Positions 8,040 to 17,141 of a stretch of 64,000 nt of DNA are shown piece by piece. The stretch comes from Lentilitoribacter sp039986595 (GTDB lineage Bacteria > Pseudomonadota > Alphaproteobacteria > Rhizobiales > Rhizobiaceae), in contig JBDWQJ010000003.1 in the NCBI GenBank assembly GCA_039986595.1, positions 62,001 to 126,000 of the forward strand, written 5' to 3'. Both the position numbers and the translations under genes were made by a program. How positions within the stretch are numbered: position 1 is the stretch's first letter; each line of letters opens with the position of its first letter. The notes beneath the pieces are model-generated. The model made no database searches. It was given only the letters and a program-made list of their open reading frames with translations, and was not told where the DNA came from.

Positions 8040-9668
8040 CTAAACCAATCGCGACTGCGCCAGCGCAGCTTCAATGAAGCTTGCAAATAACGGATGCGGA
8101 TCAAGTGGACGAGATTTCAGCTCAGGGTGATATTGCACACCAATAAACCACGGATGATCTTCATATTCGATTGTTTCTGGCAAAATCCCATCCGGAGATA
8201 ATCCAGAGAATGTCAAACCGCATTCTTCAAGCTTTTCAACGTAATTCACATCAACTTCATAGCGGTGTCTGTGACGCTCCGAAATGCTTAGCGATTCATA
8301 GATATCAGAAATACGGGTACCTTCTTTTAAGGACGCTGTATAAGCTCCCAGACGCATTGTGCCGCCCAGATCACCACTTGCTGATCGTTTTTCCAGCTGA
8401 TTGCCTTTAACCCATTCGGTCATAAGACCCACGATATTTGTGCCGCCTTTATCAAATTCGCTTGAGGTGGCATCTTCAATGCCAGCTAAATTGCGCGCAG
8501 CTTCCAAAACAGCCATCTGCATACCCAGACAAATGCCAAAATAAGGCACTTTCTTTTCGCGTGCAAAACGCGCTGCTGCAATTTTGCCTTCTGTTCCACG
8601 TTCGCCAAAGCCGCCTGGTACTAAGATACCATGGACTTTTTGCAAGTATGGCGCTGGATCTTCTTTTTCAAAGATTTCAGATTCAATCCACTGAAACTTA
8701 ACTTTGACCCTATTGGCAATGCCGCCGTGATAAAGCGCTTCCATCAACGATTTATAAGCGTCTTTAAGACCTGTATATTTGCCAACGATTGCAATTGTAA
8801 CTTCGCCTTCAGGTGATTTGATGCGTTCTGAGACATCTTCCCAAGCTTCCAAACGTGGAGCTGGCGCTGGATCAATACCAAAGGCCGCCAAGATCTCATC
8901 ATCAAGACCTTCTTGGTGATACGCAAGCGGCACATCATAAATGCTCGATACATCAAGCGCTTGAATAACAGCTGAAGGACGTACATTACAAAACAACGAT
9001 AGTTTACGGCGTTCTTCCTCTGGAATTTCACGATCAGCTCGTACGAGCAAGATGTCAGGCGCGATACCCATTGCCTGCAACTCTTTCACTGAGTGTTGCG
9101 TTGGCTTGGTTTTCAACTCACCCGCAGCTGCGATAAACGGCATCAACGTGAGATGCAGATAAATTGCGCTATTACGTGGAAGATCGTTGCCCAATTGGCG
9201 AATGGCTTCCATAAATGGCATCGCTTCAATATCACCCACGGTACCGCCAATTTCACACAACACGAAATCATAACCTTCATTGCCATCTAGCACGAAGTCT
9301 TTGATTTCATTAGTTACATGAGGAATAACCTGAACGGTTGCGCCTAAGTAATCACCACGGCGTTCTTTGTCGATGATATCTTTATAGATGCGCCCTGTCG
9401 TGATGTTATCCATCTTAACAGCGGAGCGCCCTGTAAAGCGCTCATAGTGACCTAAATCCAGGTCAGCTTCCGCGCCATCATCGGTGACAAATACTTCACC
9501 GTGCTGAGTCGGGCTCATCGTGCCCGGATCAACGTTCAAATAAGGATCAAGTTTACGCAGCCGCACTCGATAACCTCGAGCTTGCAGCAAAGCGCCTAGA
9601 GCAGCTGAAGCAACACCTTTTCCTAAGGAAGAAACCACGCCACCAGTTATAAATACATATCGTGCCAT
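8040..9668 (-). CDS. pyrG: CTP synthase (glutamine hydrolysing)
   Basis: Makes CTP from UTP, ATP and glutamine. The 542 residues contain the amidoligase domain (MARYVFITGGVVSSLGKG at the start; KLDPYLNVDPGTMSP; CEIGGTVGDIE) and a C-terminal class I glutamine amidotransferase domain with the catalytic Cys in PYFGICLGMQM, the oxyanion segment GGFGERGTEGK, and the His/Glu pair in VQYHPELKSRP. Length and domains are those of a full enzyme. It follows secG on the same strand behind the secG terminator. Confidence 0.98.
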   Translation of the reverse strand: MARYVFITGGVVSSLGKGVASAALGALLQARGYRVRLRKLDPYLNVDPGTMSPTQHGEVFVTDDGAEADLDLGHYERFTGRSAVKMDNITTGRIYKDIIDKERRGDYLGATVQVIPHVTNEIKDFVLDGNEGYDFVLCEIGGTVGDIEAMPFMEAIRQLGNDLPRNSAIYLHLTLMPFIAAAGELKTKPTQHSVKELQAMGIAPDILLVRADREIPEEERRKLSLFCNVRPSAVIQALDVSSIYDVPLAYHQEGLDDEILAAFGIDPAPAPRLEAWEDVSERIKSPEGEVTIAIVGKYTGLKDAYKSLMEALYHGGIANRVKVKFQWIESEIFEKEDPAPYLQKVHGILVPGGFGERGTEGKIAAARFAREKKVPYFGICLGMQMAVLEAARNLAGIEDATSSEFDKGGTNIVGLMTEWVKGNQLEKRSASGDLGGTMRLGAYTASLKEGTRISDIYESLSISERHRHRYEVDVNYVEKLEECGLTFSGLSPDGILPETIEYEDHPWFIGVQYHPELKSRPLDPHPLFASFIEAALAQSRLV

Positions 9669-9782
9669 GGGATTGAAGCGATAGCTCGTTTTTATCGATT
9701 CCGCTAGTCAAAAAATAAAAACGGGCAATGTTTTTCGTGGATAGTTTTAAAATGAAGAAACTACTGTGCCAGTTTTCCGCAT

Positions 9783-9817
9783 AAAAAAAGCCCAGCTAGG
9801 TTAGCCGGGCTTTTTAA
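9783..9817 (-). terminator. Rho-independent terminator of secG
   Basis: A hairpin with AAAAAGCCC(A)GCT pairing with AGC(C)GGGCTTTTT lies about 20 bp after the secG stop on the minus strand, followed by a T-run. It can also work from the other strand. Confidence 0.85.
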
Positions 9818-9835
9818 TTAAACTATTTAGAACAA

Positions 9836-10210
9836 TTAGTTTCCAGTTGGAACTGAAGGCTCTGTGTTCTCTGGTTCTGTCGTTGTGGTCGTGTCTGAAC
9901 CGCCAAGCTGGTTCAAAATGCCATTACCATCGCCTTGTGTTGAGCTTTCAATCTGATTCAAAATACCAGAGGAAGGATTATTGTTAGCTGCAATAATGCC
10001 AAGCGCTAGTGATGTCGCAAAGAAAGCTGCTGCCAAGATGCCTGTCACACGTGTGAGTGCGCTTGCAGCACCGCGCGCTGTCATAAGACCACCGCCGCCG
10101 CCACTGCCGCCACCGATACCTAAGCCGCCACCTTCAGAACGCTGCAACAACACAACGCCTACAAGCGCAACAACAATCATCAAATGAACTACGATCAGTA
10201 CGGTTTCCAT
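9836..10210 (-). CDS. secG: Preprotein translocase subunit SecG
   Basis: Accessory membrane subunit of the SecYEG channel. The 124 residues have two membrane helices (about 1-20 and 52-74) separated by the Gly-rich cytoplasmic loop GGLGIGGGSGGGGGLMTARG typical of alphaproteobacterial SecG, and a polar Thr/Glu/Pro-rich tail. The ATG at 10210 was chosen over an upstream in-frame start at 10294 because METVLIVVHL begins the first helix and GGAAGAA lies in front of it. It sits between tpiA and pyrG, as in other Rhizobiales. Confidence 0.93.
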   Translation of the reverse strand: METVLIVVHLMIVVALVGVVLLQRSEGGGLGIGGGSGGGGGLMTARGAASALTRVTGILAAAFFATSLALGIIAANNNPSSGILNQIESSTQGDGNGILNQLGGSDTTTTTEPENTEPSVPTGN

Positions 10211-10352
10211 AAATTCTTCCGAAATCTTTGGGCTAATGCCACAAACTTTAAAACTATATCGCGGCTCCTTACACGAGCTTGGCGATATTTCCAAGCCCCA
10301 ATTCGAAACCAGTTCGAAATGAGGCGTAAATTGAACTGCTTGAACGGGTAAA

Positions 10353-11123
10353 CTACCCCAGATTACTCGCTGTCGCTTTACAAATGGCGAGGAAGTCTTC
10401 TGATTTCAAGCTTGCGCCGCCAACTAATGCGCCATCAACATTTAAAATTGCCACTAATTCTGCAGCGTTTGATGGTTTAACCGATCCACCGTATAAAAGG
10501 CGCATTTTTTCGCCTTCTGCGTTAAAGCGCTCAGCCATTTGTGAGCGAATAAATGCATGTGCTTCTTGCACATCATCATTGCTTGGCACCAACCCTGTTC
10601 CAATTGCCCATACCGGTTCATATGCAATGACCGTGTTTTGCGCGGTCGCATTATCAGGCACTGAACCTGCAAGCTGAGTTTTTAACACATCAAGTGTTTT
10701 GCCAGATTTGCGCTCGTCTTCGGTTTCGCCAATACAAACAATCGCAATTAGACCAGCACCAATTGCAGCTTCGGCTTTTGCACGTATTTCAGAATCAGTT
10801 TCACCATGATCGGTCCTACGCTCTGAATGCCCTACAATAATCTGTGTTCCCAAGCAATCAGCGATCATGTCTGCAGAAATATCACCTGTATGCGCGCCTG
10901 ATTTATTTGCGTGGCAATCTTGCCCACCAATTTGTAAAGGTACATCTTCGCACAGCGTTGTTGCGACATATAAGAGCGTTGCAGGTGGGCAAAGCAGCAT
11001 ATCAATCGTAGCTAAAGCCTTATCTTCAGAGCTTTGTGCAACTTCGTTGATTGTCCCAAGCGCATCGCGCAGGCCATTCATTTTCCAGTTTCCAGCCACA
11101 AGTGGGCGAATATTTGGGGTCAT
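10353..11123 (-). CDS. tpiA: Triosephosphate isomerase
   Basis: Interconverts dihydroxyacetone phosphate and glyceraldehyde 3-phosphate. The 256 residues include AGNWKMNG (catalytic Lys), GHSERR (catalytic His), the AYEPVWAIGTG stretch with the catalytic Glu, and YGGSVKPSNA (phosphate binding). The start at 11123 carries the ribosome binding site GAGGAAA; an upstream in-frame start at 11180 is less likely. It is divergent from ppiD. Confidence 0.97.
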   Translation of the reverse strand: MTPNIRPLVAGNWKMNGLRDALGTINEVAQSSEDKALATIDMLLCPPATLLYVATTLCEDVPLQIGGQDCHANKSGAHTGDISADMIADCLGTQIIVGHSERRTDHGETDSEIRAKAEAAIGAGLIAIVCIGETEDERKSGKTLDVLKTQLAGSVPDNATAQNTVIAYEPVWAIGTGLVPSNDDVQEAHAFIRSQMAERFNAEGEKMRLLYGGSVKPSNAAELVAILNVDGALVGGASLKSEDFLAICKATASNLG

Positions 11124-11316
11124 AATTTCCTCATGAATTAAAGTGATATGGCTTTGCGAACAAAGTTTTCGAGCATTCACTTACAAATATTTGATTTGCA
11201 GTGCAATAACCCTTCAATTCATAATGTGTTTGGTTTAAAGGATATGCTGGAAATAATTTGATCATATCACATATAATAAAGATCAATAAGATTATGGTCT
11301 TGATGGAGAATACATA

Positions 11317-13209
11317 ATGGATTTTTTAAGACGAGCGGCAAAAACCTGGGTAGCAAAACTCTTGCTTATTCTATTGGTCGCGTCTTTTGGTGTTTGGGGT
11401 ATCTCAGGCAGCTTGTTCGCAACGCAGTCAAGCACGGTTGTGAGTGTGGGTGATGAAACTATCGGCCCAAATGAATTCTTACTTGCTTATAATCAGACAA
11501 TTGGCAACGTCTCACAACGTATCGGACGTCGTTTAACGACGGAAGAAGCACGCGCCTTTGGTCTTGAAGAACAAGTATTCTCCAATCTTGCAACAAGCGC
11601 TGCATTAAGTCAGCAAGCTGCTGATCTAAATTTGGGCCTATCTGAAAAACGCCAAGCGGACATCATTGCCGAAGAACAAATATTCCATGATCGTGTGACA
11701 GGCCAGTTTGATGAAGCAACATTTCGATTGGTATTGCGCCAAGTTGGTATGACCGAGAGCCAATATTTGGAAAACAATGCGAAAACGGCTATTCGTCAGC
11801 AAATTGCAGATGCGATTTCAGATGGCGTGCAAGCCCCACAAACTTTGCTTAAGGCTTTATCAGAATACCGCACAGAAAAACGTGATATCGATTATATCGT
11901 TGTAAAGCGCGATCTACTTGATGCGATTGAAGCGCCATCTGAAACTGTGTTATCTGCGTATTTTGAAGATAACAAAGCAACTTATGCAGCGCCTGAATTT
12001 CGTAAAGTTTCTTTTGTGCGACTACAAGCTGAAGATATCATCGATCTTGATGCTGTGAGTGAAGAATCCATTGCACAAGAATATGAAGCTCGTATCTCAA
12101 CATATAGCACCCCTGAACAACGCACGATTGATCAGCTGCGTTTTGCGGATAAAGCAGCTGCGGAAGCTGCGCTAAGTAAACTTGAAGCTGGAATGAGCTT
12201 TGATGACTTGGCCACCGAAGAAGGCAAAACCGCGAGCGACATTTCCATTGGCACATTTACCAAAGAAACAATGCCTGACCCAAGTCTTGCAAATGCTGCC
12301 TTTGCAATTGCGCAAGACGGCGGTACAAGCGGTGTCGTAGAAGGTACATTTGGTAACTTCATTCTTCGTGCAAAAGATATCGTTGAAGCATCAACGCGCA
12401 CTTTGGCAGATGTTCAAGACGAAATTCGTCAAAACCTCGCTCTTATTGCAGCGGCAGATACGCTTTTAGATGTTCATGATGCCTATGAAGATGACAGAGC
12501 CAGCGGCATGACACTTAAGGAAGCTGCAGACAAGCAAGGTCTTGCCGTCACAACAATTGATATGATTGATGCCAATGGTCTTGATAATGACGGTGTCGCC
12601 GTCGAAGACATCCCGCAAGCAGGCCAACTTATTGCACAAGCTTTTGAATCAGATATCGGATTGGAAACACTTCCAATTAATATTGGCAATGACGGTTTCG
12701 TTTGGTTTGAAGTGCAAGATATCTTCCCTGCCCGAGACCGCACTTTGGAAGAAGTTCGCTCAAAAGCAGTTGCCGATTGGACAGAGGGTCAAACTGCAAC
12801 AGCTTTGGTTGATAAAGCAACTGAGTTGAAATCACGCCTTGATGGTGGTGAAACACTTCAAACCATTGCTGATGAGTTGTCTTTGTCTGTAGAAAAGAAG
12901 ATTGAACTCACACGCACTGGGGCAGATGCAGTCTTTAGCGCTGCAACGATTTCAACAGCGTTTGGTGGCCCTGAGGGTCTGACTGCTATTGCAAAAGATG
13001 CAACAGGTGAAAATGAAGTCTTGATGAAGGTGGTTGCAGTCACAATCCCTGAAGTAAACCTTGAAGAAGACGTTGCTTTGCAAGTGGCACAATCTGTTTC
13101 TGCAGCAAATGCGGAAGAAATTATGAGCCAAATGATTGCAAAAATACAAAACCAGTATGGTGTTGTGGTCAATCGAGGGCTTGCGCAACAAGCGCTTGCA
13201 CACAACTAA
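11317..13209 (+). CDS. ppiD: SurA N-terminal/parvulin-domain periplasmic folding factor (PpiD-like)
   Basis: Membrane-anchored periplasmic chaperone of the PpiD type, expected at the Sec exit site. The 630 residues have a short basic N-terminus, one membrane anchor (about 13-33), a SurA-like N-domain (about 35-180) and a degenerate parvulin domain (about 245-355; ending in GGTSGVVEGTFGNFILR) followed by a long C-terminal region. The usual parvulin catalytic cluster is not obvious, so isomerase activity is doubtful. It starts a plus-strand run with trpD 36 bp downstream, a conserved neighbourhood in Rhizobiales. Confidence 0.9.
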   Translation: MDFLRRAAKTWVAKLLLILLVASFGVWGISGSLFATQSSTVVSVGDETIGPNEFLLAYNQTIGNVSQRIGRRLTTEEARAFGLEEQVFSNLATSAALSQQAADLNLGLSEKRQADIIAEEQIFHDRVTGQFDEATFRLVLRQVGMTESQYLENNAKTAIRQQIADAISDGVQAPQTLLKALSEYRTEKRDIDYIVVKRDLLDAIEAPSETVLSAYFEDNKATYAAPEFRKVSFVRLQAEDIIDLDAVSEESIAQEYEARISTYSTPEQRTIDQLRFADKAAAEAALSKLEAGMSFDDLATEEGKTASDISIGTFTKETMPDPSLANAAFAIAQDGGTSGVVEGTFGNFILRAKDIVEASTRTLADVQDEIRQNLALIAAADTLLDVHDAYEDDRASGMTLKEAADKQGLAVTTIDMIDANGLDNDGVAVEDIPQAGQLIAQAFESDIGLETLPINIGNDGFVWFEVQDIFPARDRTLEEVRSKAVADWTEGQTATALVDKATELKSRLDGGETLQTIADELSLSVEKKIELTRTGADAVFSAATISTAFGGPEGLTAIAKDATGENEVLMKVVAVTIPEVNLEEDVALQVAQSVSAANAEEIMSQMIAKIQNQYGVVVNRGLAQQALAHN

Positions 13210-13245
13210 CAACTCAACACGCATATTAGGTTTGAGGGGAACGGC

Positions 13246-14265
13246 ATGGCGGAATTAAAGCCATTTATTGGTAAGGTGGCTGAAGGTGGCCTTTTGAGTG
13301 TTGATGAAGCGCGTGAAGCGTTTAACGTCATCATGTCCGGAGACGCAACGCCATCGCAAATCGGCGGCTTCTTAATGGCCTTGCGCATGCGCGGTGAGAC
13401 CGTCGATGAGATCTCAGGTGCCGTTGCCGTCATGCGAGAGAAAATGCTTCCCGTTAAAGCACCCTCTGATGCCATTGATATTGTCGGCACAGGTGGCACA
13501 GGTTCTGGTAAATACAATATCTCAACCTGCACCGCGTTTGTCGTTGCTGGTTGCGGGGTTACAATCGCCAAACATGGTAACAAAGCACTTTCATCTAAAT
13601 CAGGTACCGCTGATTGCTTTAATGCGCTTGGATTGAGTCTTGATCTTGATGTGAAAGGCGTTGAAACCTGCATTGAAGACGCTGGTATCGGCTTTATGTT
13701 TGCGCCAAATCACCATTCAGCCATGCGACATGTGGGCCCTACCCGCGTTGAACTTGGCACAAGAACAATCTTCAATTTGCTGGGACCACTTTCCAACCCA
13801 GCAAATGTCAGCCGTCAATTGCTAGGTGTCTTTTCCCCACAATGGGTAGAACCGTTGGCAGAAGTGCTTAAAGATCGCGGTTCGACATCTGTTTGGGTTG
13901 TTCATGGTGATGGATTGGACGAGTTAACGACAACAGGTCCAAGCCAGATCTCAGCACTCAAAGATGGCGAGATTAAAAGCTTTACGCTATCACCTGAAGA
14001 TGCGGGCCTTCAAAAAGTTGATATCTCTGAACTGCTTGGCGGTGATGGGGTTCATAACGCAAAAGCATTGAAAGACGTATTGCAAGGCGCGAAAAACGCC
14101 TATCGCGAGATTGTGCTTTTAAATTCTGCTGCATCGTTAATTGTAGCCGAAAAAACAGATGATATTCGTGAAGGCGTTGAGATTGCTGCAAACTCCATCG
14201 ACAGTGGTGCAGCAATGGATAAGCTTGAACAACTCATTTCAACATCAAATAGACTGGTAGCTTAA
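13246..14265 (+). CDS. trpD: Anthranilate phosphoribosyltransferase
   Basis: Second step of tryptophan synthesis: transfers phosphoribose to anthranilate. The 339 residues match the family. Signatures are GTGGTGSGKYNIST (PRPP loop), KHGNKALSSKSGTAD, and HHSAMRHVGPTRVELGTRTIFN. The ATG is preceded by GAGGGGAACGGC. It is followed 9 bp later by trpC, forming trpDC with moaC and moeA. Confidence 0.97.
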   Translation: MAELKPFIGKVAEGGLLSVDEAREAFNVIMSGDATPSQIGGFLMALRMRGETVDEISGAVAVMREKMLPVKAPSDAIDIVGTGGTGSGKYNISTCTAFVVAGCGVTIAKHGNKALSSKSGTADCFNALGLSLDLDVKGVETCIEDAGIGFMFAPNHHSAMRHVGPTRVELGTRTIFNLLGPLSNPANVSRQLLGVFSPQWVEPLAEVLKDRGSTSVWVVHGDGLDELTTTGPSQISALKDGEIKSFTLSPEDAGLQKVDISELLGGDGVHNAKALKDVLQGAKNAYREIVLLNSAASLIVAEKTDDIREGVEIAANSIDSGAAMDKLEQLISTSNRLVA

Positions 14266-14274
14266 GATATAAAT

Positions 14275-15078
14275 ATGTCAGACATTCTACAAAAAATTGA
14301 AGCCTATAAGCGCGTTGAAATTGAACAGGCAAAATCTGTTGTTTCGGTGGACGATCTAAAAGCGCAAATTCGTGATGTTGATGCGCCGCGTGGTTTTATG
14401 CAGGCTTTGCTCAACAAACAGCAAGCTCGTGATTATGGTTTAATTGCAGAGATTAAGAAAGCTAGCCCCTCTAAAGGTTTGATCCGGGAGGAATTCAATC
14501 CACCAGAGCTTGCAAAAGCTTATGAAGATGGCGGTGCTGCTTGTTTATCAGTATTAACTGACACACCTTCGTTCCAAGGTGCGCCTGAATTTTTAACCGC
14601 AGCGCGCGCGGCATGTGCGCTTCCTGCACTGCGCAAAGACTTTATGTTTGAGCCTTACCAAGTTTATGAAGCACGGGCTTGGGGTGCTGATGCGATTTTG
14701 ATCATCATGGCTAGCTTATCAGATGATGAAGCGAAGGTGCTTGAAGATTGTGCCCATGAGCTTGGAATGAACGCGCTTATTGAGGTGCATGACGAGGAAG
14801 AAACCGAACGCGCGCTGAAATTAGACAGTCGCTTGTTGGGCGTTAACAACCGAAATTTACGTACCTTTGAAGTTTCGCTCTCTACGTCAGAACGATTGGC
14901 TACAATGGTGCCTGATGATTATCTGCTTGTTGGTGAAAGCGGTATTTTCACGCATGAAGATTGTCAGCGCCTTGAAAAATCCAAGATCTCTACTTTCTTA
15001 GTTGGTGAAAGCTTGATGCGAAAAGACGACGTGACAGCGGCGACAAAGTCGCTTTTGTTTGGGGATGCAACTGTATGA
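14275..15078 (+). CDS. trpC: Indole-3-glycerol phosphate synthase
   Basis: Closes the indole ring to give indole-3-glycerol phosphate. The 267 residues form a TIM barrel with IAEIKKASPSKGLI (catalytic Lys), LRKDFMF, GVNNRNLRTFEVSL and VGESGIF. It is a stand-alone TrpC, not fused to TrpF. Its last codons overlap the moaC start by 4 bp (ATGA), so translation is probably coupled. Confidence 0.97.
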   Translation: MSDILQKIEAYKRVEIEQAKSVVSVDDLKAQIRDVDAPRGFMQALLNKQQARDYGLIAEIKKASPSKGLIREEFNPPELAKAYEDGGAACLSVLTDTPSFQGAPEFLTAARAACALPALRKDFMFEPYQVYEARAWGADAILIIMASLSDDEAKVLEDCAHELGMNALIEVHDEEETERALKLDSRLLGVNNRNLRTFEVSLSTSERLATMVPDDYLLVGESGIFTHEDCQRLEKSKISTFLVGESLMRKDDVTAATKSLLFGDATV

Positions 15079-15569
15079 GCGAAAACAAGCTCACTCATCT
15101 AGCAGAAGATGGCTCCGCATCCATGGTTGATGTCGGCGATAAGGCCGAAACCGTTCGGGAAGCTATTGCCGTTGGCACCATTACCATGAAGGCTGAGACG
15201 CTGGATCTGATCTTAAAAGGTGATATGAAAAAAGGTGATGTTATTGGCGTTGCCCGCATTGCAGGAATTATGGCGGCGAAGCAGACATCAAACCTTATTC
15301 CGTTATGTCACCCACTTATGCTGACAAAGATTGCCGTTGATATTGAAGAGGATGCATCCCTACCCGGTTTGCGCGTTCAATCAACGGTTCGTTTATCTGG
15401 TAAAACTGGAGTTGAAATGGAAGCGCTGACGGCGTGTTCGGTTGCGTGTTTGACCATTTACGACATGGCAAAAGCTGCCGATAAGGGAATGGAAATTGGC
15501 GGCATTAAACTCGTTAAAAAAACTGGCGGAAAATCAGGTGAATGGACCGCTGATAAAGAGGTGAGATAA
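15075..15569 (+). CDS. moaC: Cyclic pyranopterin monophosphate synthase
   Basis: Molybdenum cofactor synthesis: converts the MoaA product to cyclic pyranopterin monophosphate. The 164 residues show the N-terminal MVDVGDK motif, the substrate-pocket stretch NLIPLCHPL, and GVEMEALTACSVACLTIYDMAKA with the conserved Glu and the catalytic Asp-x-x-Lys region. GGGGATG lies upstream of the ATG. It overlaps trpC and lies 4 bp before moeA. Confidence 0.97.
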   Translation: MSENKLTHLAEDGSASMVDVGDKAETVREAIAVGTITMKAETLDLILKGDMKKGDVIGVARIAGIMAAKQTSNLIPLCHPLMLTKIAVDIEEDASLPGLRVQSTVRLSGKTGVEMEALTACSVACLTIYDMAKAADKGMEIGGIKLVKKTGGKSGEWTADKEVR

Positions 15570-15573
15570 TATC

Positions 15574-16785
15574 ATGGCTCTGCTGCCTGTTGATCAAGCG
15601 CTTGAAAAACTGCTCGATGGTGCTGAGCCTAAAGGCACAGAAAAAATGCCGATCTCACAGTTGCGTGGCCGAATTTTAGCGAATGACCTCGTCTCAAAAC
15701 GGACCCATCCGCCTTTTAATGCATCCGCAATGGACGGTTATGCAATAAAATACAAAGATGCTGCCGAAATTGGTGCAACGCTCAAAGTCATTGGCGAATC
15801 CGCTGCGGGACACGGTTTTCACGGAACCTTTGAAGATGGCGAGAGTGTACGTATTTTCACAGGTGCACCTGTTCCATCATCAGCTGATACTATTCTCGTT
15901 CAGGAAAACACCGAAAAACTCGAAGGTGGTTTCGTTAAAGTTACGGCGCCGGCGCAAGCTAATAGACATATTCGGCTTGCAGGTGTCGACTTTTCAAAAG
16001 ACGATGTACTTTTAAAGAAATATCGCGAGTTGGACTATTCCGCGATCACGCTTGCTGCCAGTATGAACTATGCCGAAGTTGAAGTATTTCAAAAGCCACT
16101 TATTTCGGTTTTGGCTACCGGAGATGAACTCGTATCACCTGGCGAAGAACCGGGCATAGATCAAATCATTGCCTCTAACGCTTTTGGTGTGATGGCAATG
16201 TGCGAAAGTGCCGGAGCTGACGTATTGGATCTGGGTATCGCTCAAGATAAATTGGACGAGATTAAAGCGTCAGTGCAAAAAGCACTCGATGAGAACACTG
16301 ATATTTTGGTGACAATTGGAGGCGCATCCGTTGGTGATCATGACCTTGTTCAACAAGCACTCACAGAAATGGGTATGGAACTCAATTTTTGGAAAATCGC
16401 TATGCGTCCGGGCAAACCGCTCATGTATGGCACTTTGGGCAAAATGCGCTTTATTGGTCTTCCGGGCAACCCCGCCTCAAGTTTGGTAACCGGATCACTC
16501 TTTTTAGCACCGCTTGTGCGCAAACTTGCAGGGCGCGCAATCACCACGCCCATAACGACAGCGAAATTGATGGTTGAATTGCCAGAAAATGATCATCGGC
16601 AGGAATATATGCGGGCGCAAGTTCAAACCGATGAACTTGGTGAACGCATTGTAACCCCGTTTAGGCGTCAAGATTCGTCTCTTGTTCGTGTTTTTGCTGA
16701 TGCAAATAGCCTTTTGATTCGTCCGCCAAACGCAAAAGCAGCCTCAAAAGGCGATATTTGCGATGTAATATTGTTCGAAAACTAA
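15574..16785 (+). CDS. moeA: Molybdopterin molybdenumtransferase
   Basis: Inserts molybdenum into adenylylated molybdopterin. The 403 residues contain PPFNASAMDGYA, TGDELV, GGASVGDHDLV, RPGKPLMYG and GLPGNPASS, all MoeA signatures. It is the last gene of trpD-trpC-moaC-moeA. A 356 bp gap carrying the SOS operator array separates it from lexA. Its stop is followed by a weak AT-only stem and eight T, too weak to call a terminator. Confidence 0.96.
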   Translation: MALLPVDQALEKLLDGAEPKGTEKMPISQLRGRILANDLVSKRTHPPFNASAMDGYAIKYKDAAEIGATLKVIGESAAGHGFHGTFEDGESVRIFTGAPVPSSADTILVQENTEKLEGGFVKVTAPAQANRHIRLAGVDFSKDDVLLKKYRELDYSAITLAASMNYAEVEVFQKPLISVLATGDELVSPGEEPGIDQIIASNAFGVMAMCESAGADVLDLGIAQDKLDEIKASVQKALDENTDILVTIGGASVGDHDLVQQALTEMGMELNFWKIAMRPGKPLMYGTLGKMRFIGLPGNPASSLVTGSLFLAPLVRKLAGRAITTPITTAKLMVELPENDHRQEYMRAQVQTDELGERIVTPFRRQDSSLVRVFADANSLLIRPPNAKAASKGDICDVILFEN

Positions 16786-16989
16786 TATCTAATAATATTT
16801 TTTTTCAAGCGAGATTAATAAGCTGGAACACAGGATATATCGGCTTAAGTGCACGCAGCTATATTAAACACCAAGTAAGCAGTGGCATCATTACGATTCT
16901 TATTTTTACAATAAAAACAGCATCTTATAACTAACCCCCCAATGATTTGTCGGGAGAACCTGGTACAAAACCTCAATAATTCCGCTTAT

Positions 16990-17015
16990 GTTCTGGTATA
17001 ATTCTATCTTTGTTC
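16990..17015 (+). promoter_or_regulatory. Phased GTTC repeats, candidate upstream LexA site
   Basis: Three tetramers at exactly 11 bp intervals: GTTC (16990), ATTC (17001) and GTTC (17012). Each step has the 7-bp gap of the alphaproteobacterial LexA box GTTC-N7-GTTC, although the middle unit deviates by one base. It lies 75-100 bp upstream of the lexA promoter. Confidence 0.45.
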
Positions 17016-17074
17016 AAAAAATACTAAAAATCATCTTGTCGACAGACCAATATTTCTTAATAAATTATTTACTA

Positions 17075-17103
17075 TTGCAGAACACAAATAGAACATATAT
17101 GGA
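17075..17103 (+). promoter_or_regulatory. lexA promoter with LexA (SOS) box in its spacer
   Basis: A -35 TTGCAG (17075-17080) and -10 TATGGA (17098-17103) are separated by 17 bp. GAAC-N7-GAAC (17080-17094), the exact reverse complement of the alphaproteobacterial LexA operator GTTC-N7-GTTC, fills most of the spacer, so LexA should repress its own gene. A degenerate copy GTTC-N7-GTTT follows at 17106-17120. Confidence 0.8.
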
Positions 17104-17141
17104 TTGTTCATGGTTTGTTTCTAACGTAATGAGGTTTTGAA

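Noticed and set aside
16786..16815. Terminator after moeA
   Set aside because: The stem is AT-only and about five pairs, followed by eight T. Too weak to call.
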